NCBI RefSeq assembly: GCF_019399895.1
Contig: NC_091880.1
Coordinates: forward strand, 1,922,001 to 1,986,000
Origin: Cardiocondyla obscurior
Taxonomy: Eukaryota > Arthropoda > Insecta > Hymenoptera > Formicidae
Direction: 5' to 3'
DNA length: 64,000 bases
The position numbers were made by a program, and so were the translations under genes. How positions within the stretch are numbered: position 1 is the first letter of the stretch; each line of letters begins with the position of its first letter. Below the pieces are notes generated by a model, which made no database searches, was not told the DNA's origin, and worked only from the letters and a program-made list of their open reading frames with translations. Shown here piece after piece: positions 22,601-37,000 of this stretch.

Positions 22601-24551
22601 CGCGGAAGATTGAAGCGCAGGCGGACGTGTTCGAGCATGGCGAAGCGTTTTTCATCCTGTCCGTGTTTACGCTTGACGTCGTTCGTTCGTAACAGACGCT
22701 AACGAGATTGGATTGGTGAGAACGGGTGGGGTTTATTTGCGCGGCAATAAATTTCGGAAAACGCGTGTAACGACAATATGTAGATTTATAAAGAGAGGAG
22801 GAAAAAAAAAAAAAATTATCGCACGTAGAAGAAGAGGCGCGACGGGTCGGGGGCGAGAGTTTGACTGATTTTATTTGATTGGCATTTGCTAATTACTTTC
22901 GTCTATTTCGCGCGGGCGACCGTATATGTATACGCGCGGAAACGTGCCTCGGCATGACTGGCGTGCGTTTAATTTTTCTTATTCGCGGCTGCATCTCCCC
23001 CCCGTCTGAACCCGCCTCGAAATATACGAGATGGGCTTTTCGTGATGTTTCAAACCCCTTCGGGAACACCATTTCAATCTGATAACGCGATGGCTGTTGT
23101 ACGAACACGCCACAACAACCCGGTAACACGGGTCTCCTTTGCCTCGTCGCGCACCCCATACACGTCCTCCATATCCCATATTCAACCATCTCGATACGAT
23201 GCCCAGATGGTATTGTTTGCGGAGTAGTCGGAGTCAAAGGTAGCGAGAAAGAAAGCAGATTTGAGTAAAATTGACGAGAGGAGGGGGAGATGGAAAGGAG
23301 GAGACGCGCGAGCGCCACTTAAACTGATTAGCTCACAAAACCTGCGATGAAAAAAATCGATCGGCAAACGATTGCCAGAGAACATTGTGTCTGCAATAAT
23401 CCGTGCGTAATTAAAAAAAAATAGTGGCAACTAGTAAAAAATAAATATTTTTCTTATTTTTTAATTAAAATATTTAATTAAAACGTTATTTTATCGCGTC
23501 GATATTTCGATGTGAAGAAGTTTCTTGACTAAAGACCGATAAATGAAGAAATTCTTATCTGAATTAAATGGCAATGTTACGAGTTCGATTCTTTATAGCG
23601 TTGACGCTCTGTTCGCGATACGTTTACGCGAAGTTACGAAAATCCGGAATAAATCGGACACGGCAGTCTTTAAAATCGCGAGTTATCGGGGCACATTTTT
23701 CGCTCTCGTACTTCTCGACGGCCATTACGATATACTTTGCACGGCAGAGTGCGACGTTCCCGCGGAGCAAGGAACTTCGATGAGGAGGTTGTTCCACTGC
23801 TTTATGACGCGTGAATATCTGGCGGTCCTCCTTCCCAGTTTCCTCTCTCCCTCCGCGCGTAGCCGACTCCTATAGTTTTAAAGCGTGGCACAATATAGTG
23901 AGAGACGTCTTTCTGCCTTCTCTCTCATCCCTGCTTTTTTTTCTTCTCTTTTTTTTCTTTTTTTTTTTTCTTACCCGGCTTGTAGACGAACCGGACCATT
24001 CTGCCGTCGCTCTTTCCGCTCTTCCTTTCCAAACAGCGCGGAAGAATAAAAAGGCCGGGAGAGAAGAAGAAGCGAGAGTTTCTTAACAGAGAAGCGGATA
24101 GGGTTTCGCTTTGGATCGCCAGCCGCGGTTAGGTAACGTTCGGATAACGCCTCAGGTTACCTCGCCATCTCACCTTCGATGTGCTACCAAGGATTTCAGG
24201 GAGGCCGAAGAGGCTTCAACGAGCCATACACGATTCCCGGGCGACAGGATGACGTTACCGCCATTAGGATCAGCTCCTACTTTCCTCAAGTCTTCTTCCT
24301 TTTTCGCCATCGTACCGGTGGCACTTTCGACGAGCGTGGCTTGTCGAACCGGTCATTTAGTCGATCGTCTCGAGCTTCCTCGTCTCGCGACATTTTTTAA
24401 ATGAATTTTTATTCCGATTGCCGTAAGTTAATTTTTTAGAAGTTCGTGATATGAAATTTTTACGTTGCTACGATTATGATAATATCAACACCGGTCGTTT
24501 TACTTTCGCCCTCGTGAAATTACTGGAGCAGACCACCGCGATACGAGTTTC

Positions 24552-24574
24552 ATTATTATTATTATTATTATTAT
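24552..24574. repeat. (TTA)n trinucleotide repeat
   Basis: Seven consecutive TTA/ATT trinucleotides ending in TTATAAG. Ordinary microsatellite. Confidence 0.95.
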
Positions 24575-26191
24575 AAGCGGATCGTCAAAGCGTAAATTTT
24601 CAACGATAACTTTTTTTCTCTTTTAAGGGAGTAAAGCGAGACGCTAATAATTTAAATATACATTCCCGCGAAATTACGGAAAGTCTATTCAGCTCTCCGG
24701 GGCGTTTTATACGGAAAACGTATATTTTTCGTCTTTTAGGTCCTCTGGGAGACTACGATCTCTCTACGTTGACGAGACTAGGTACCCACTTCACCTATGT
24801 CTCTCGTGCATCCCTACCCGCTGCTTTTTCGCACACAGAAACGTACTTTGCGCGCGCACGCTCCGAGTTTGTACGTATCTGCGAGTTTCGTCTCTTCAGA
24901 TAAATGACGCCACTTAGAGATTAGGCGCACGGGGACTCGGGTGGAGTGGCAGAGAGGTATTTTCCCTGCCTACGTCGCGGAAAATGGCACGAGTGAGCTT
25001 CATCCCGCCCTGTATCCGTCGTCGACTCTTTCTCCCGGAACAAGACCGAACGGGTCTCGACACAGATCGCATTCAAATGATGACATCTTACGTACGTTCC
25101 TCAGCGCGAAATTCATATATAAAAATAAGATACGCCGCTGACGAGCTGAGTAACCGGAATGCAGTCTTTCTCATGTCATAAAAATTATTTCAAAAGCATA
25201 AACGTCGTAATAATACTAATGTCATGCGGAAAATATCAGCAACGGGCAGAACGAATTAATTTTTATTCCGAAATCTATCGCTCTATCCATCGGGATATAT
25301 TTTTGAAAATAATGATGTAATTTTAAACTAACGGCGTAACATTAATACGAAACGCGGACTTGATGAACAATCGAAATGGCCCGGCGTGGAATCGCTTCTT
25401 TCGCCGGATTTAATGCCGTAATAAGAAAATTCGAATGCTCGATCGCTTCCTGCCGGCATGCTCGATTGACTTTCCGGAAACGAGTGGCTCGTGTCGGCGC
25501 ATAATTTTCGCGAGCAATGGCGCGAGCCGCGCGACACGAATCGTTCGGTAAAAATTCCGTGAAACTCGGTCGCCGTACTACTAAATTTCTCGCAGACGCT
25601 ACGTGCTTATAACGCCGGGCGGAATTAGCGCGGCGAGAGGGGTCAAAGTGGAATTGTGAGGAACACCGAGCTTGCGATTCGGGGAAAGGGATAGGATGGC
25701 GCGCCAATTTCTCGCTCCGCCACGGGAACGGCGCAAATTCTGTATGCACATGGCGGTGTGGGTATATGCGCGTGTAAATGTCCCGGGATTGTATAACGCA
25801 ATGAGGAGGAATGCGATAGGGGAGCTACACGCGATATCATAATCTCGGGCGCTTTACGCCCCTCCCCCCTTCCTCCGAAACGAGCTGCGGAATTTTTCTA
25901 ACGTTTCGCGCGGCGAGTTTCCGGGATTACTATTATGTTATAGCCTCGCGAGTCTTAATTTCACCGCCACGATCTGGTACGAGAACCTTCAAAACGTCAA
26001 TCGTATAACGTGATTATTATAACTTTTATGAGGATTTTAATTCGTTGTTTAAATATTAAAGATGCTCGCGCGACGTCAAATTATGCATCTTCTCCTAAAA
26101 TAATCTCGGCTAAATATTTTCTAACGCAAAAGACTTCCTAAAACGTGTATCGCATTTAAATTACACATCGCGCAGCACGAGTTTCTGCTCT

Positions 26192-26236
26192 TTTCTTTTT
26201 TTTTTATTTTTTATTTTTTTTTTTTTATTTTTTTTA
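26192..26236. repeat. T-rich low-complexity tract
   Basis: Runs of T broken by single A or C (TTTTATTTTTTATTTTTTT). Low-complexity DNA; no function inferred. Confidence 0.85.
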
Positions 26237-27630
26237 CGTGGCAGATATATTCGCGCGCGCAGGCAATCGTGGCGGGGAAACAGGATGCGAAACAGGTATA
26301 TTTGCGACAAGAAAGCCACCGCGTGCGAGAGGAATTGAGATAGATCACAAATTTCTCGCACGAAGGTGGGTTATCTACGCGCGCATACACGTGGAAGTTT
26401 CTGAAAACTAGGATATTACCCAAGATGGGAGCTGCTGCGGAAGAAGATGGAAGACACATCTCAATTTCTTTCTCGGTGCGCGTGCATATTTTCAGTATCC
26501 AAACACGGATATTCCCTTTCCTGGTAACAAGACACGCCCGCGACATTACGGCAACAGGATCGATACCGCGTTTCTGATTCGCGGGTGGGTACGAATTGCG
26601 GGGAAAATCCCGAGAAGTTCGTCGCAATTACGCCACGTACGAAATTACTTCCGCCAAAAATATTATTAACGCGACGCGATACACGTTTCTAAACGAGGAT
26701 AATTTATAGCATAATACTCGACGCGAGGTGTGAAAAATATAAATAAAACACTCGCACATATGGCGCGCGCGTGAGAAGAGGTAGGTAAGCGAAATTACCG
26801 AAGCGTTACGAACGTAAGAGGAAGTCGAGTGAAAATCTGGAGCGTGAAAACGGAGGAAATAAGACAGGAATGAAGATGAAGTCCGCGAAATTTTTCGCGC
26901 TGTAGTAGACCACCTGGGCAGAAGTTTTTTTTGAAATGGCGAACCGTGACGAAGAATCGCCCGCCGGGAAGGAAAGAGTAGCTTGGTATTGCCGCCTGTT
27001 TAGGCGCCATACCTTGTTCGCAGATATAAACATCGTGGTTATTTATATAAAAAATGCTGAACTTCTTTCTTAGACATCGCCATAAGTTAAATTGTAAATT
27101 AATTAATTAACTTTTTTCTTATCTATAAGTATTTTTTATAACTACTTTGCAGATTCAACAAAATTATATTCGGATCTGCAACTAACGAAATTAGATACCG
27201 GCAAAAATTATTCCCTCCGCGCACATATATATTTAATTTTTCATTGGTAAAGCTCCTGCGTAATCCGGCGAATGAAAAATTTGCAAATTCCTCGAGTCCT
27301 CGAAATCTAATTCTAAAACGTGATGTATGTAAGTGCTCCTATTCGTCGCGGGGATATTTTTCTCGACTCGCGCATTATGCAAGCACAGTGTATTACGAGA
27401 AGTACATTAGCTAAATCTTGAAAACTGGGGTCTAGGAACCGGCGTGACATTCCTCGGATAAAATAGTAAAATGTAAAAGTCGGCGGAAAATTAGACAGAA
27501 ATGAAGATAAAGAAGGGCCGCGCGTGGTGAATGCACGTCGTCAAAAACTGCGCGGCGTAGTTGGCGAGGAGAACGTGATGAGAACGCACGAGCTGCATGC
27601 TTTTTTGTTAAACACGTACATGTTTCTTAC

Positions 27631-27700
27631 CGGATGAATTTAGAATAGCTTTATACAGAAAGAATTCACTCAGCGCGGCCGTAACCTGGATTTATAAACT
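27631..27700 (-). other. Possible minus-strand noncoding exon
   Basis: A moderate acceptor (TGCGTATCACAG|TTTATAAAT) and a good donor (TTCATCCG|GTAAGAAAC) enclose about 70 nt with stops in all three frames. If used, it would be a noncoding or poison cassette exon. Splice-site shape is the only evidence. Confidence 0.2.
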
Positions 27701-30700
27701 GTGATACGCATAAGGAATGTTCAGATAAAGTAAATGCGAAAGTATCACACATATTTCACCGTTTGCCCCTTTCGCGATTACAATGCCTCCTGCAAAACTT
27801 TCCATATGAACTTTTCATTTAAACATTTATACGCTACGAAAATTTTAAGAACTTTCAACATACTTAAATTCTCTCGTTACATTATTTGGGGAAAAAAAGT
27901 CATAAGAAGATTCATAAAATTAACAAAATGGCGCATTAATCTTTCTATTCCATTTCGACCGACGAATATGAAGTAATAGCATTAACGAACGAAGTTTCTA
28001 ATGATAAAAGAATTTTACGAAAGCGGGTAATAAAACGTGATGGACTTTTAAGAATGTTAAATTTGCCTAATTTCGTGCAACGATCTTAGACATTTTACCA
28101 TTTGAACGAGAAATTCTTTTTTTTTATGATGCCACAATTATTCTAATAATTATATTTTACAAAATATTTTTATTGTATTTTAAACTTTTTAGAAAAAAAG
28201 TGAATAAATGATGTAATACGAGTAAAAATTAAAATTAATAAAAAAATTTATGCAAAGTGTTCGCTCGGTATTTACAGTTTCACATGCCTATTACGTTCTG
28301 AAAGGGTCTCCTCGGGAGAAACCTGTACTTTTGATACAAACATCAATCCCGCCTGATAATAGCAGTGTTAAAATGTTCCCGTATTCATCGGACTTAATCC
28401 GCTGCCGCACGAAGTTTTTCACTGGCTCGGTTACGAATAAAGTTAATGCGGCAAACTTTTAAGTTTCTCCCCGGCGTTTGTGTGCGATGTTGTGTAATCG
28501 TTATTATCTAGTTAGAATTTTCCACGGAAATTTCAACGAAGTTTCCCTGAACTTGCGTCCTGCCTCTTTCGTTTGTAGTATAAATGTTATTCGCGTGGCG
28601 ATTTAAACAACACGAAGCAATTTTATTTAGTAAATTGAAGCTGTTCGCTTTTCTTCTTTTTATTTTAATTTTATTTTTATTTTTTTTTTATTCTTCTGAA
28701 CTGGAAATCATCAAAATCAACCGTTTCCGACGCTTTTGCGTGCGCGCATTAAATTAAAAAATCCAATTTACAGTTTCGGGCACATGTCGTATATAAAATT
28801 AAAATCCGCATCTCCAAATTGGCGTTTTCATGTCGGAAAATAAAGGGAATGTATGTTCACGATTTCGCGGCGGTGGAAAACGGCGAGCGAGAAAAAAGAA
28901 CCGAGCCCCGCAATGCGTCGTCTACATGATGCACTCTCGGTGCCACCCCAGCGCCGGTCGGCTCGCTATCACCCGGCGATGTATTCTCCCCCTCCCGGTC
29001 TTTATCGCGTCGAGGAATAATTCGTTAACGGCGCGTTACAGGAGCACGGCATAATTATCGGGCCGCTACGCCCGGCGGTGAGTCCGATGCGCGCACGCCG
29101 CGATTACGAACCGGCGGGGACCGCCTTGCCTGTCCCGCTGATTTACCGCGATTCCGCCGCGCGGTCGGGGCGACGCTCTAATTACGGCCGCGATAACGTT
29201 TTACGCGCGCTTAGTTATAACTCACGGGGAAAAGATCTGGCGTCCGGCGCACTTATCGCCGCTCTATAAAACGGATTAGGTAATTCGCGGGGCGTGTGTA
29301 AACGTTAAACGGACAAACCGGTAGCTTGGGATCGTTGCTCGTCGGCGACGGCTGCGGAGAAACCGGCGGAGAGCTCCGCCGCTGCTTGCGCAGCCTTACG
29401 CGCGATCCGCCACGGACGATAAATTCCCGAGGTTTAAGTGGCTGCGTAATTTGAAAGCCACCGCTGGGGTACGTAAAACACGCGCGTCAACCGAAGAAAC
29501 TTCGCCGCGCCATTATCGCGGCCGTCCGCGAGTCCGGCGCGATTTAATGCTTTCGGATGCGTTGAAAGCGTATCGTTATTCGAGGGCTGTAAACGCGGCG
29601 CGATTCCCGGATGCTTACGGGAAATTGATGAAACCGTATATCTGCCCTCCTTCGACTTTAACGCGTAATCGCCAGTGAAACCGCTCACGCAGGCACTTAA
29701 ATTGTAAATGCGTCGTCGAGAACACCGACGAAATAGGAAATCGAGCGGGCCGCGTAACTTGTTCCGAGATTCCGGCGACACTTAAACGAAAAATAACTCT
29801 TAATCGTTTAGCTTCGACATTTTTGATCGCATCGACGCGTTTAATATTACGGTATAAAAATTATTCGAAGCTCGGGCAAGTTAAATTTTTGGAAAAAAAA
29901 AAACAACGAGTTAGTTTATAAAAAGTATAGATTTTAAAAATTGATTGGATGCCGCGATACTCTATTATTCAACCTGGCAGCCGTGATTCGACGGTACATC
30001 GATACGTTCTGGAAATAATCCGAAATCTCTCGCAAATTGAGTGCGTTCGAATCGCAAGCGTTGGGTGCGTAATTCTTTTCTAGCGGCGAACATTTTTTGG
30101 AATATCCGCGCCATAACTATCCCCGGCGATTAGATGAGGATCCACCGGCGGAAGCTCTCCGCTAGAATTTACTATGTCCGTCTAATTATAATCTGTGCTC
30201 GCCGAGAGTGAGACAGATCCAACGATAGAACAAGTCTATAATGGATTCTGCAGGGGCGGAAACGATCGTAATCACCATTCGTCACTGGGCAAATGGAAAT
30301 TTGGCTCGCCGACCTTACCGCTATTTAACACTGTCGTAAGTTTTCGAAACGTTTCATTACCATAATTTAACATCCCGTTCGCATGATATTAACGTCGCCG
30401 CGCGCGGTACGACGCTAGTTACCAGCGCTCGTATTCGCGCGGGAACGATCGAGTCGACTTATTAAGAGGGAAACGAACGAGCGAGTCGTGCGATTTTTTT
30501 TTTCTTTTTTCCCGCGCGCGAGCTGCGTTATCCAGAAAAATTCATTATCTGCGGACTTAATTAGACGTACCGGCGAGACGACAGCATTTTAAAATCACGA
30601 CGTAAGCCATGCGCCGTAATATCGCCGGGCGCACAAAGAGAGGGAACGGAGTAATTTATCCCGCTCTCTAATTTATTAAAGTTAAATCAGCTGTGTGCGG

Positions 30701-31039
30701 GAGCCAACGTTGATTAATAAAATGCGATGCGGGAAATTGGTTTAACTATTATCGCCGGAATTTTTTTTTTTTTTTTTTTTTTTCACGCCGCCCGATACGC
30801 GCGGAAATAATTTTGCGCGGCCTTTCCTTCTGAATAAGTTTTTTTTAGGAATTAATCCGCGCGACTCAGGGTGGTTTTTATCGGCAGTGAAATTTAAGGG
30901 AAAAATCTCACGAACCCGATTATGATCTTTTAATGAGATTAATTATCGGCGGCGGGGATCGGCAGACGCGCGAGGGGTCAAACGCATTTTGGAGGAGGTC
31001 GGCGTGATTAATTCCATCGGCGAGGTAAAGTTTCCGATT

Positions 31040-31110
31040 GCAAATGTACTAGAGATACGTACATACCTGGCAGGGTGAGGAGGAAAGGGGGGGGGGCAGC
31101 CGAGGCGATC
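31040..31110 (-). promoter_or_regulatory. Candidate recursive splice (ratchet) site, minus strand
   Basis: On the minus strand a long pyrimidine tract runs into CCCTGCCAG|GTATGTACG, with the AG|GT junction at 31067/31066. An acceptor fused to a donor, with no exon between, is the signature of recursive splicing known in long insect introns. It falls between the donor at 50,204 and the acceptor at 16,873 and would divide a 33.3-kb intron into about 19.1 and 14.2 kb. The tract includes ten C in a row, which is unusual for an insect acceptor, and GTATGT is an acceptable but not optimal donor. Confidence 0.5.
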
Positions 31111-31527
31111 TCTGAACTCCGACCGCGTCAGCATTTGGGCGATTGCCCCATCCGTGCGCGAGCGAGATAGTTTCTCGAAAAATGCTAGACCTGCAAGAGA
31201 GATTGCGATAGTAACGATTGCTCGCCGGCCGAGGAGATAGGTGAAAGGGAGGGAAAATCGGAGGCCCAGCCAGGCGCTTGAAAGAGATAAAAAGGGAGAA
31301 GGAACGGCGGAGGAACGTTTTGCGAGATAGAACGAATGAGGGTAAGGTAATACCGGCGGACTAAAACAAACGAAACCTGGTCAGTTAGAGCTAATTTCCT
31401 CTCCGCGACAGACGGCTTTGATTCGATGAAAACCCCGGAATATCGCACACACGCGCGCGAGTAACGTCGTCGAGTTGATTAATTTAAATGAGAGAAGAGT
31501 ATTACTCGATTCTTTTCTTTCAACGTA

Positions 31528-31554
<27 letters not shown>
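31528..31554. repeat. Poly(T) run of 27, longest in the window
   Basis: Longest homopolymer in the window. It precedes an AT-rich stretch. It could support a plus-strand acceptor but no AG with a following exon is convincing. Confidence 0.95.
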
Positions 31555-31563
<9 letters not shown>

Positions 31564-33939
31564 GTATAATTAAAAAATGTGTATTAATTTTTACGTTGTT
31601 ATAATTTTTTTTTTCACAGCATTATTTTGTTGCTATATCTATTACGTCAGTATCTACTTCCTTGTTGAATTGCTGAATTATTTTGCACAAGATAGAATAC
31701 AAAATTTCTATTACACCGTCTTAATAATGCTCTTAATAAGTACACGACGAAGAATTAACAAACAGTAGGAGCCAGTCAGACACAATAAACTTTAATTAAC
31801 GATTGTCTAGAATTTGCTGAAACAAGAGTAAATGGTTCGCCGTCTACAGACGGCGAAGGCGTATACATAACTCAGCTGAGGTACCAACAATGTTACAGAG
31901 TTTTTAATGATAATTTGATAATAAGGCTAATGCAACGACGAGTTTGCGTACATTACACCAGCGGCGTTGCGATAACGAATATTCCCGTATAATTTTCGAG
32001 GCTACATCCAGTTACATTTAAACCAATCTTTTTTTCTTTTTTTTTTTTTCCTTTCGCGCGAAGCGACTTCGTGAAAACATAAAGAAATATCGCGTTAGAT
32101 TTAATTACGCGAGAGGTTTCTCTACGCACGGTACTTGTTAACGCGGTTACTGTCAATAGCGCGATTTTAATTGCGCACCGCGTGCGCGCACGGCCGTGCA
32201 CGCATCTGTATCCCACGTACACGCATGTAAGTACGCGCTACGTGCGCGACTCGCGTCGCACTGCCTACTACGGTGAGTTAACAATGTAGGGGTTGCAGCC
32301 ATGCATGATGAATTCTGTCTGGAGTGCCGGCACGACAGGAAGGCAGCAAGTTCGCGCAGGTACGCCCGTGGTGCACGACGACGGTATACGCGTAAGGTAG
32401 CGGCGGGTCGGGGAAACTGGTAGCAGAGGCGTCTGTTTTGACGAGAGGCGGCGGAAGAGTGACAGTGAATGAGGGAAAGAGGGACCGGGAGACAGGGATC
32501 GGGATCACGAGGCAGCGAGGCGAGGCAGAACTTCCTTCAATAATGACGCAGTCCCCGACAGGCAGCGTCGTTCCATTCGCCCGCCACCCGCTAGTTACAC
32601 CCTCACGGACTTACTACCCCCTTAACGACAGTTTTCAAATAGGCGACCGACGCCTCAAACTCCGCGCGATGTTCGCCTATCCGTCAGTCTTCTCTCCGAG
32701 CGACGACATTGTCTCTTCTCTCTGCGCTCGAGCGAAATCTATTATACCTTTTAGCGAAAGACGGTTGTCACTTCTTTGATTAGATGAAAGTAATACGCCA
32801 AGTAAATAGCGTACTTGTTTAATTTCTTTAACGTTTTCTTTTTTTTTTTTTTTTTTTTTTTTTAATGAAGACAGTCGTCAGATAAAAAAATTTGTATTAA
32901 TGCTTTTTAAAATTAGAGTATTGTTTATATGTATTTTTATAAATATAGAATAAGAACGTGCTCCTGGCTCGAGACTTTTAAGAAAGATTTGTGGACTATG
33001 TTGGGTTAAATTTTTCAAGCGTTCTGTAGCAAGAAAACTCCGTGCACTTTTGATTTCTACCCGAAGTATCGAAAGAAGCGGGGCCGAAATTGTGTAAGTT
33101 ATATTCCAAACACGTAGCTCATACTTGAGCGAAGTACAGTCGGAGCGTTCTAGTAGAGAATATGTAATAATCTAAGCGTGCGCGCGTAACGTTTCCATTA
33201 TCTCTTTGCATGAATTACTATTACGCATTCATGGCTCGTCGATTTTGCTTAACAATAGCATAAGACGTTTCAAATTAACATTTCTTATTTTCCCATGACA
33301 GTTGTGCTTCACGCATCTCATTAACTGCGAGATAGTTAATTATATAAAATGATTATTGATTATTAATTAATATTCCGTTATTTAACGTTGTCTCTTGTAT
33401 AATTTAATTTTACGACCGACGAAAGATCTCACTTTTATGATCGATCCCGTTGCGTGGAAACGAACGAGAATCGTCTAACGGAGAGACAATATTCCCGGCG
33501 TTACATAATTAAAACAGCAGATTAGTTCGGCCGAGCCAGCACGGGCGGAAAATCAGGTGCAAAATGTAGAAGTACCTATTAAATTACTATCGACTTGGCG
33601 GAGACGCGACGTGTCCCGAGTGTCACGGCGACGTGGGGTGGAGAAATCGGTCGCGAGGGCGACAGGGAGGATATTGTGGCGGTAGGTCGGGGAGGCGTGG
33701 CCTGCCGAAGGGAACGCAAGAAGGGTGACTTTGACCCTCTCCTCGCAAACGGAATCCTTACGAAGGGGTCCGCGTCCCCTTGTCCCGCCGTTTCGCTTTC
33801 CGCCGTACGTGTGACTTGCGATGCGTGATGCGACGACGCCTGATGTGTGTGCACCGTCGGCTGCTGCGAGGTGAAACGTATGTAATGCGTGCACACACGC
33901 CCGCGCGTACCCTACACAATGCAGCCTCGCCCCGTGCGC

Positions 33940-34060
33940 GTACTCACTAATACTTTCAGGCCGCGGTGCAGCGTCAAAGGGTTGAAGGTGTGGTGCGAGA
34001 AGTGCAGCGGAGGATATGGGGAGAACGCTAGCTCGGAGGGTGCAGTAGAGTAGGAGAGTG
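33940..34060 (+). other. Possible plus-strand splice acceptor and exon start
   Basis: ACTCACTAATACTTTCAG|GCCGCGG at 33959/33960 has an ideal branchpoint word (CTAATAC) but a short spacing of about 11 nt to the AG. One downstream frame, opening CSVKGLKVWCEKCSGG, runs about 30 codons with three cysteines and then meets TAG. No clear donor follows within 250 nt. I list it as an acceptor-like site only; overlapping GC-rich open frames on the minus strand look spurious. Confidence 0.2.
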
Positions 34061-37000
34061 TCTAGACGGGCGGGGTGGTTAGACTGGCTGGCTGGCGGCT
34101 GGGTGGCAATCGCGGCGGTATGCAGAGGCCTGCATCGTGTTGCAGGGTGCATTGCGCAAGTGGAGGGCTGACGGTGAAACTACTTCTTCGGTCTATCTTA
34201 AGTGAAGACCGGCCTCTCTCTCTCTCTCGCCGTGTACGTCTTATTCGTTTCCACCTGTTTGTGCAGGCCGCACGAAACCGACCGGCGGAGCGGAAAGCTC
34301 TTTCTTCAAATCGTGGCACGGGCGTAGTGACAATCGCGACTTAGACACCGGCCGTGATTGGTCGCGATTGAAAGGCGGAAGCCCTTTCGATCGTTCTTTC
34401 CCTTAACCATCTAAAGATTGCGGTAGATTGAAACGCGACCCGGAATTTTCGTTCTATATCGCTCGCGTCTGAGTGTTACGATTGAAAATTTTTGTTATTT
34501 CTATATTATCAGAGTAGCTAGACTAGAGTAGTTGGAGAGCGGGATAAAATATCTGAAAGCCGAAAAGATAACTGGAAAGTAAATAGGTTAAAAATTTCTC
34601 AGAGCGTATGAAAGCAGAATTTTATATCGCTACATCAAATTCACATATAAGTGAACATACTGTGATCCTCAATAGTCTGCTAAGTGAGCTTTAGTTTTTT
34701 TTATTTTTATTTTTTCCGATATTACGAAAAAACGACGTAAAGTTTTTTTTACTTCGGTATGCTATAAAGATTCGTCCAGTATCTTTTCAAAGCTTGAGTT
34801 CTATTTGAACGAAATCGCGTGATACGCTATCGAGCTCAACGTTTCACGAATATTCCTCTTAATTCGCGGGAATTTCTCGTCGGACATTTTTTAGATTTAT
34901 GCGATTGCGATATTAATACAAACGTTCGCATTATAATTATTTCGCCCCACGGAATCTTATAAAATAATTATTCTGTGCGAAAACACGGGGCGGTATCGGA
35001 AAAGTCATGTGCTCGCGTATTTCGCCTCATTAATTTTGTAGCCCGAGTCCGCAAATGGCGCCCAAGTGACGGAGCCCATTCTATATATTCCGCTGCGCGA
35101 ATTTCCATAAATTACACATCATACTTGCATAATTTTAATTAAACAAACACGTACAGGCTAAAACGCAACGAGCGATATTTCCGATAGTTGCGCCGATCGA
35201 TCGCAGCACGTGTGGCGACAGCGGCATGCATTATTCGTTTGTGTTCTATACGCGTACCGAATATCTCGCGCCTCGCCAATTTATTCAATTCGCTTTTTCA
35301 GTGGGTCGTTCGCGTAAATAAAAATTCTCGACGCGATTAAAGTTCGGCCCGATGGACCTCGGGGTAAGTTTTCGAACGGTCCGATGCGGACGATTAATCA
35401 GGCTCGGTCCGTTCGGCGCGATCGAGTTTCGGCTGCGCCTCGAACGAAAAGAGAGGATTCGCGAATTCTCGGCGCGATGAGAGGCGTGTAACACGGCCTC
35501 GCTTTTAACAGCGGCCGGCGAGGAAAGACGAAGCCCCTCCGCACATCATACACGACTACCGTTTGCTTTCTTAGGTTGGCTTAGCCTCCGCGCCTCATAT
35601 TCGATTTCAGGCCGGCCGTCCCTTCGGGGCCCTTCGACGGGGCTCCTCACGCACGTACGGTGTATCGATGCACGGCGAGCGCCGCTTCCCTGTTACAGCT
35701 CCCGTTTCTGGCCTGCGTGTCTCGTCTTCGGCAACCGGATATCACGATCCTTCGCGTGCACTATATAAATTTGCCCCGGCACGACAGTCACGCGGCGCCC
35801 GAACTTGAAACGGTTTCGCGAAATTTATTAAGTCCACGCAGAACGTCCGTTTAAAAATATTATGATTTCCGGGATAAGTATATACGGTGTAATGTCTTTT
35901 TCTTTGTAAAAAAAAAAAAAAAAAAAAAAAAATTATATAAAGAGACTGTAAGCAAATGACAATACTAATAAGTATAAGAATAACGCAGACGCCGGAATTT
36001 AAACGAGAGCTATTTTAACCAAATTATGCAAAATAAACGTAATACTTTTTGAGTCATCGCATAAGTTTAGGAGTTAAAAATAGATGCAAAAAAAGTGCAC
36101 GGAGCGTATAAATTATATTGACTGCAAATATAATAGCAGCGCGAACAACGCGAATGTGAATGAAGGCATTAAGGGTATTCATAAGAGCGTTAAAAGCGGG
36201 GATAGCTAACTCGTAGCATATGCACGAGCATGAGTGGAACGAACATTATGAGCTAATTCCTATTTCGATCGCAAACTCAGATAATCCGATAATATGAGTT
36301 AATTATTTCGCGTAACGTACACACCCGTGCGATCGCCGCACGGGATAGATATCGGCGATACGAGAGACGTCTTTCTCGGTGCGCGATAGCATCGGCTCGC
36401 GAGCGGAAGAATAAGCAAAAAGTTATTATTATCGGCGGGGCAGGTGCGTTGGGGCCGCGAATTATCCGCGTTCGAAGCGTTAAGGGCACGAAATTGGTAT
36501 TTTGAGCTACAAACGAGAGCGTTGATAATTCGATAATATCGGATATTTCGTCCGGGCCGCGTACAAAGGCGTGCCTCGAGCGACGGAGCAAGAATGATCG
36601 AATTTACGTGTATTTACTTCGAAACAGGACGAAGGATGATATTAGCGAATAAAAAAGTGAGCTCGTCAACGTCGTTCGCGACGCCCCTCGTTCCTTACGT
36701 CACGCGTGCAGGATTTAAACTACGGGAAGATCAACTAATAATCAAAATTGAACTGGTTGTTTAATTATTTTTCTGTTTTTTTTTCTTTTTCTTTTCTGTT
36801 TTTTTTTTTTTTTTTTTTTGCGCAGACGACAGAAGTTTGTTTTCGTCCCGTGCTCGCACAACGGTGTCGGGCTAACTTTTATTACCCTCTTAGCGACGTA
36901 CCGGCTGTTACAATGTCTGACAAAAATTATGGCGGCGCAGCGGCGGAAATGGGCTAGCTGAACCTATACACGTAATATCGCGGAAGTAGTGATTAGACGG

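Larger units (their letters stand above)
19645..31030. other. Non-coding intron-like DNA
   Basis: About 11 kb without a supported gene. It holds a T-rich tract, a TTA repeat and low-confidence exon-like sites. Acceptor-like words on the plus strand (for example TCGTCTTTTAG near 24,740) lack partners. GC-rich islands near 20,200-20,330 and 28,870-29,600 show overlapping short frames only. Confidence 0.55.

Noticed and set aside
33553..34152. 199-codon open frame on the minus strand
   Set aside because: Lies in CpG-rich DNA depleted of stop codons, overlaps frames on the other strand, Ala/His/Arg/Pro-rich without a recognisable domain.
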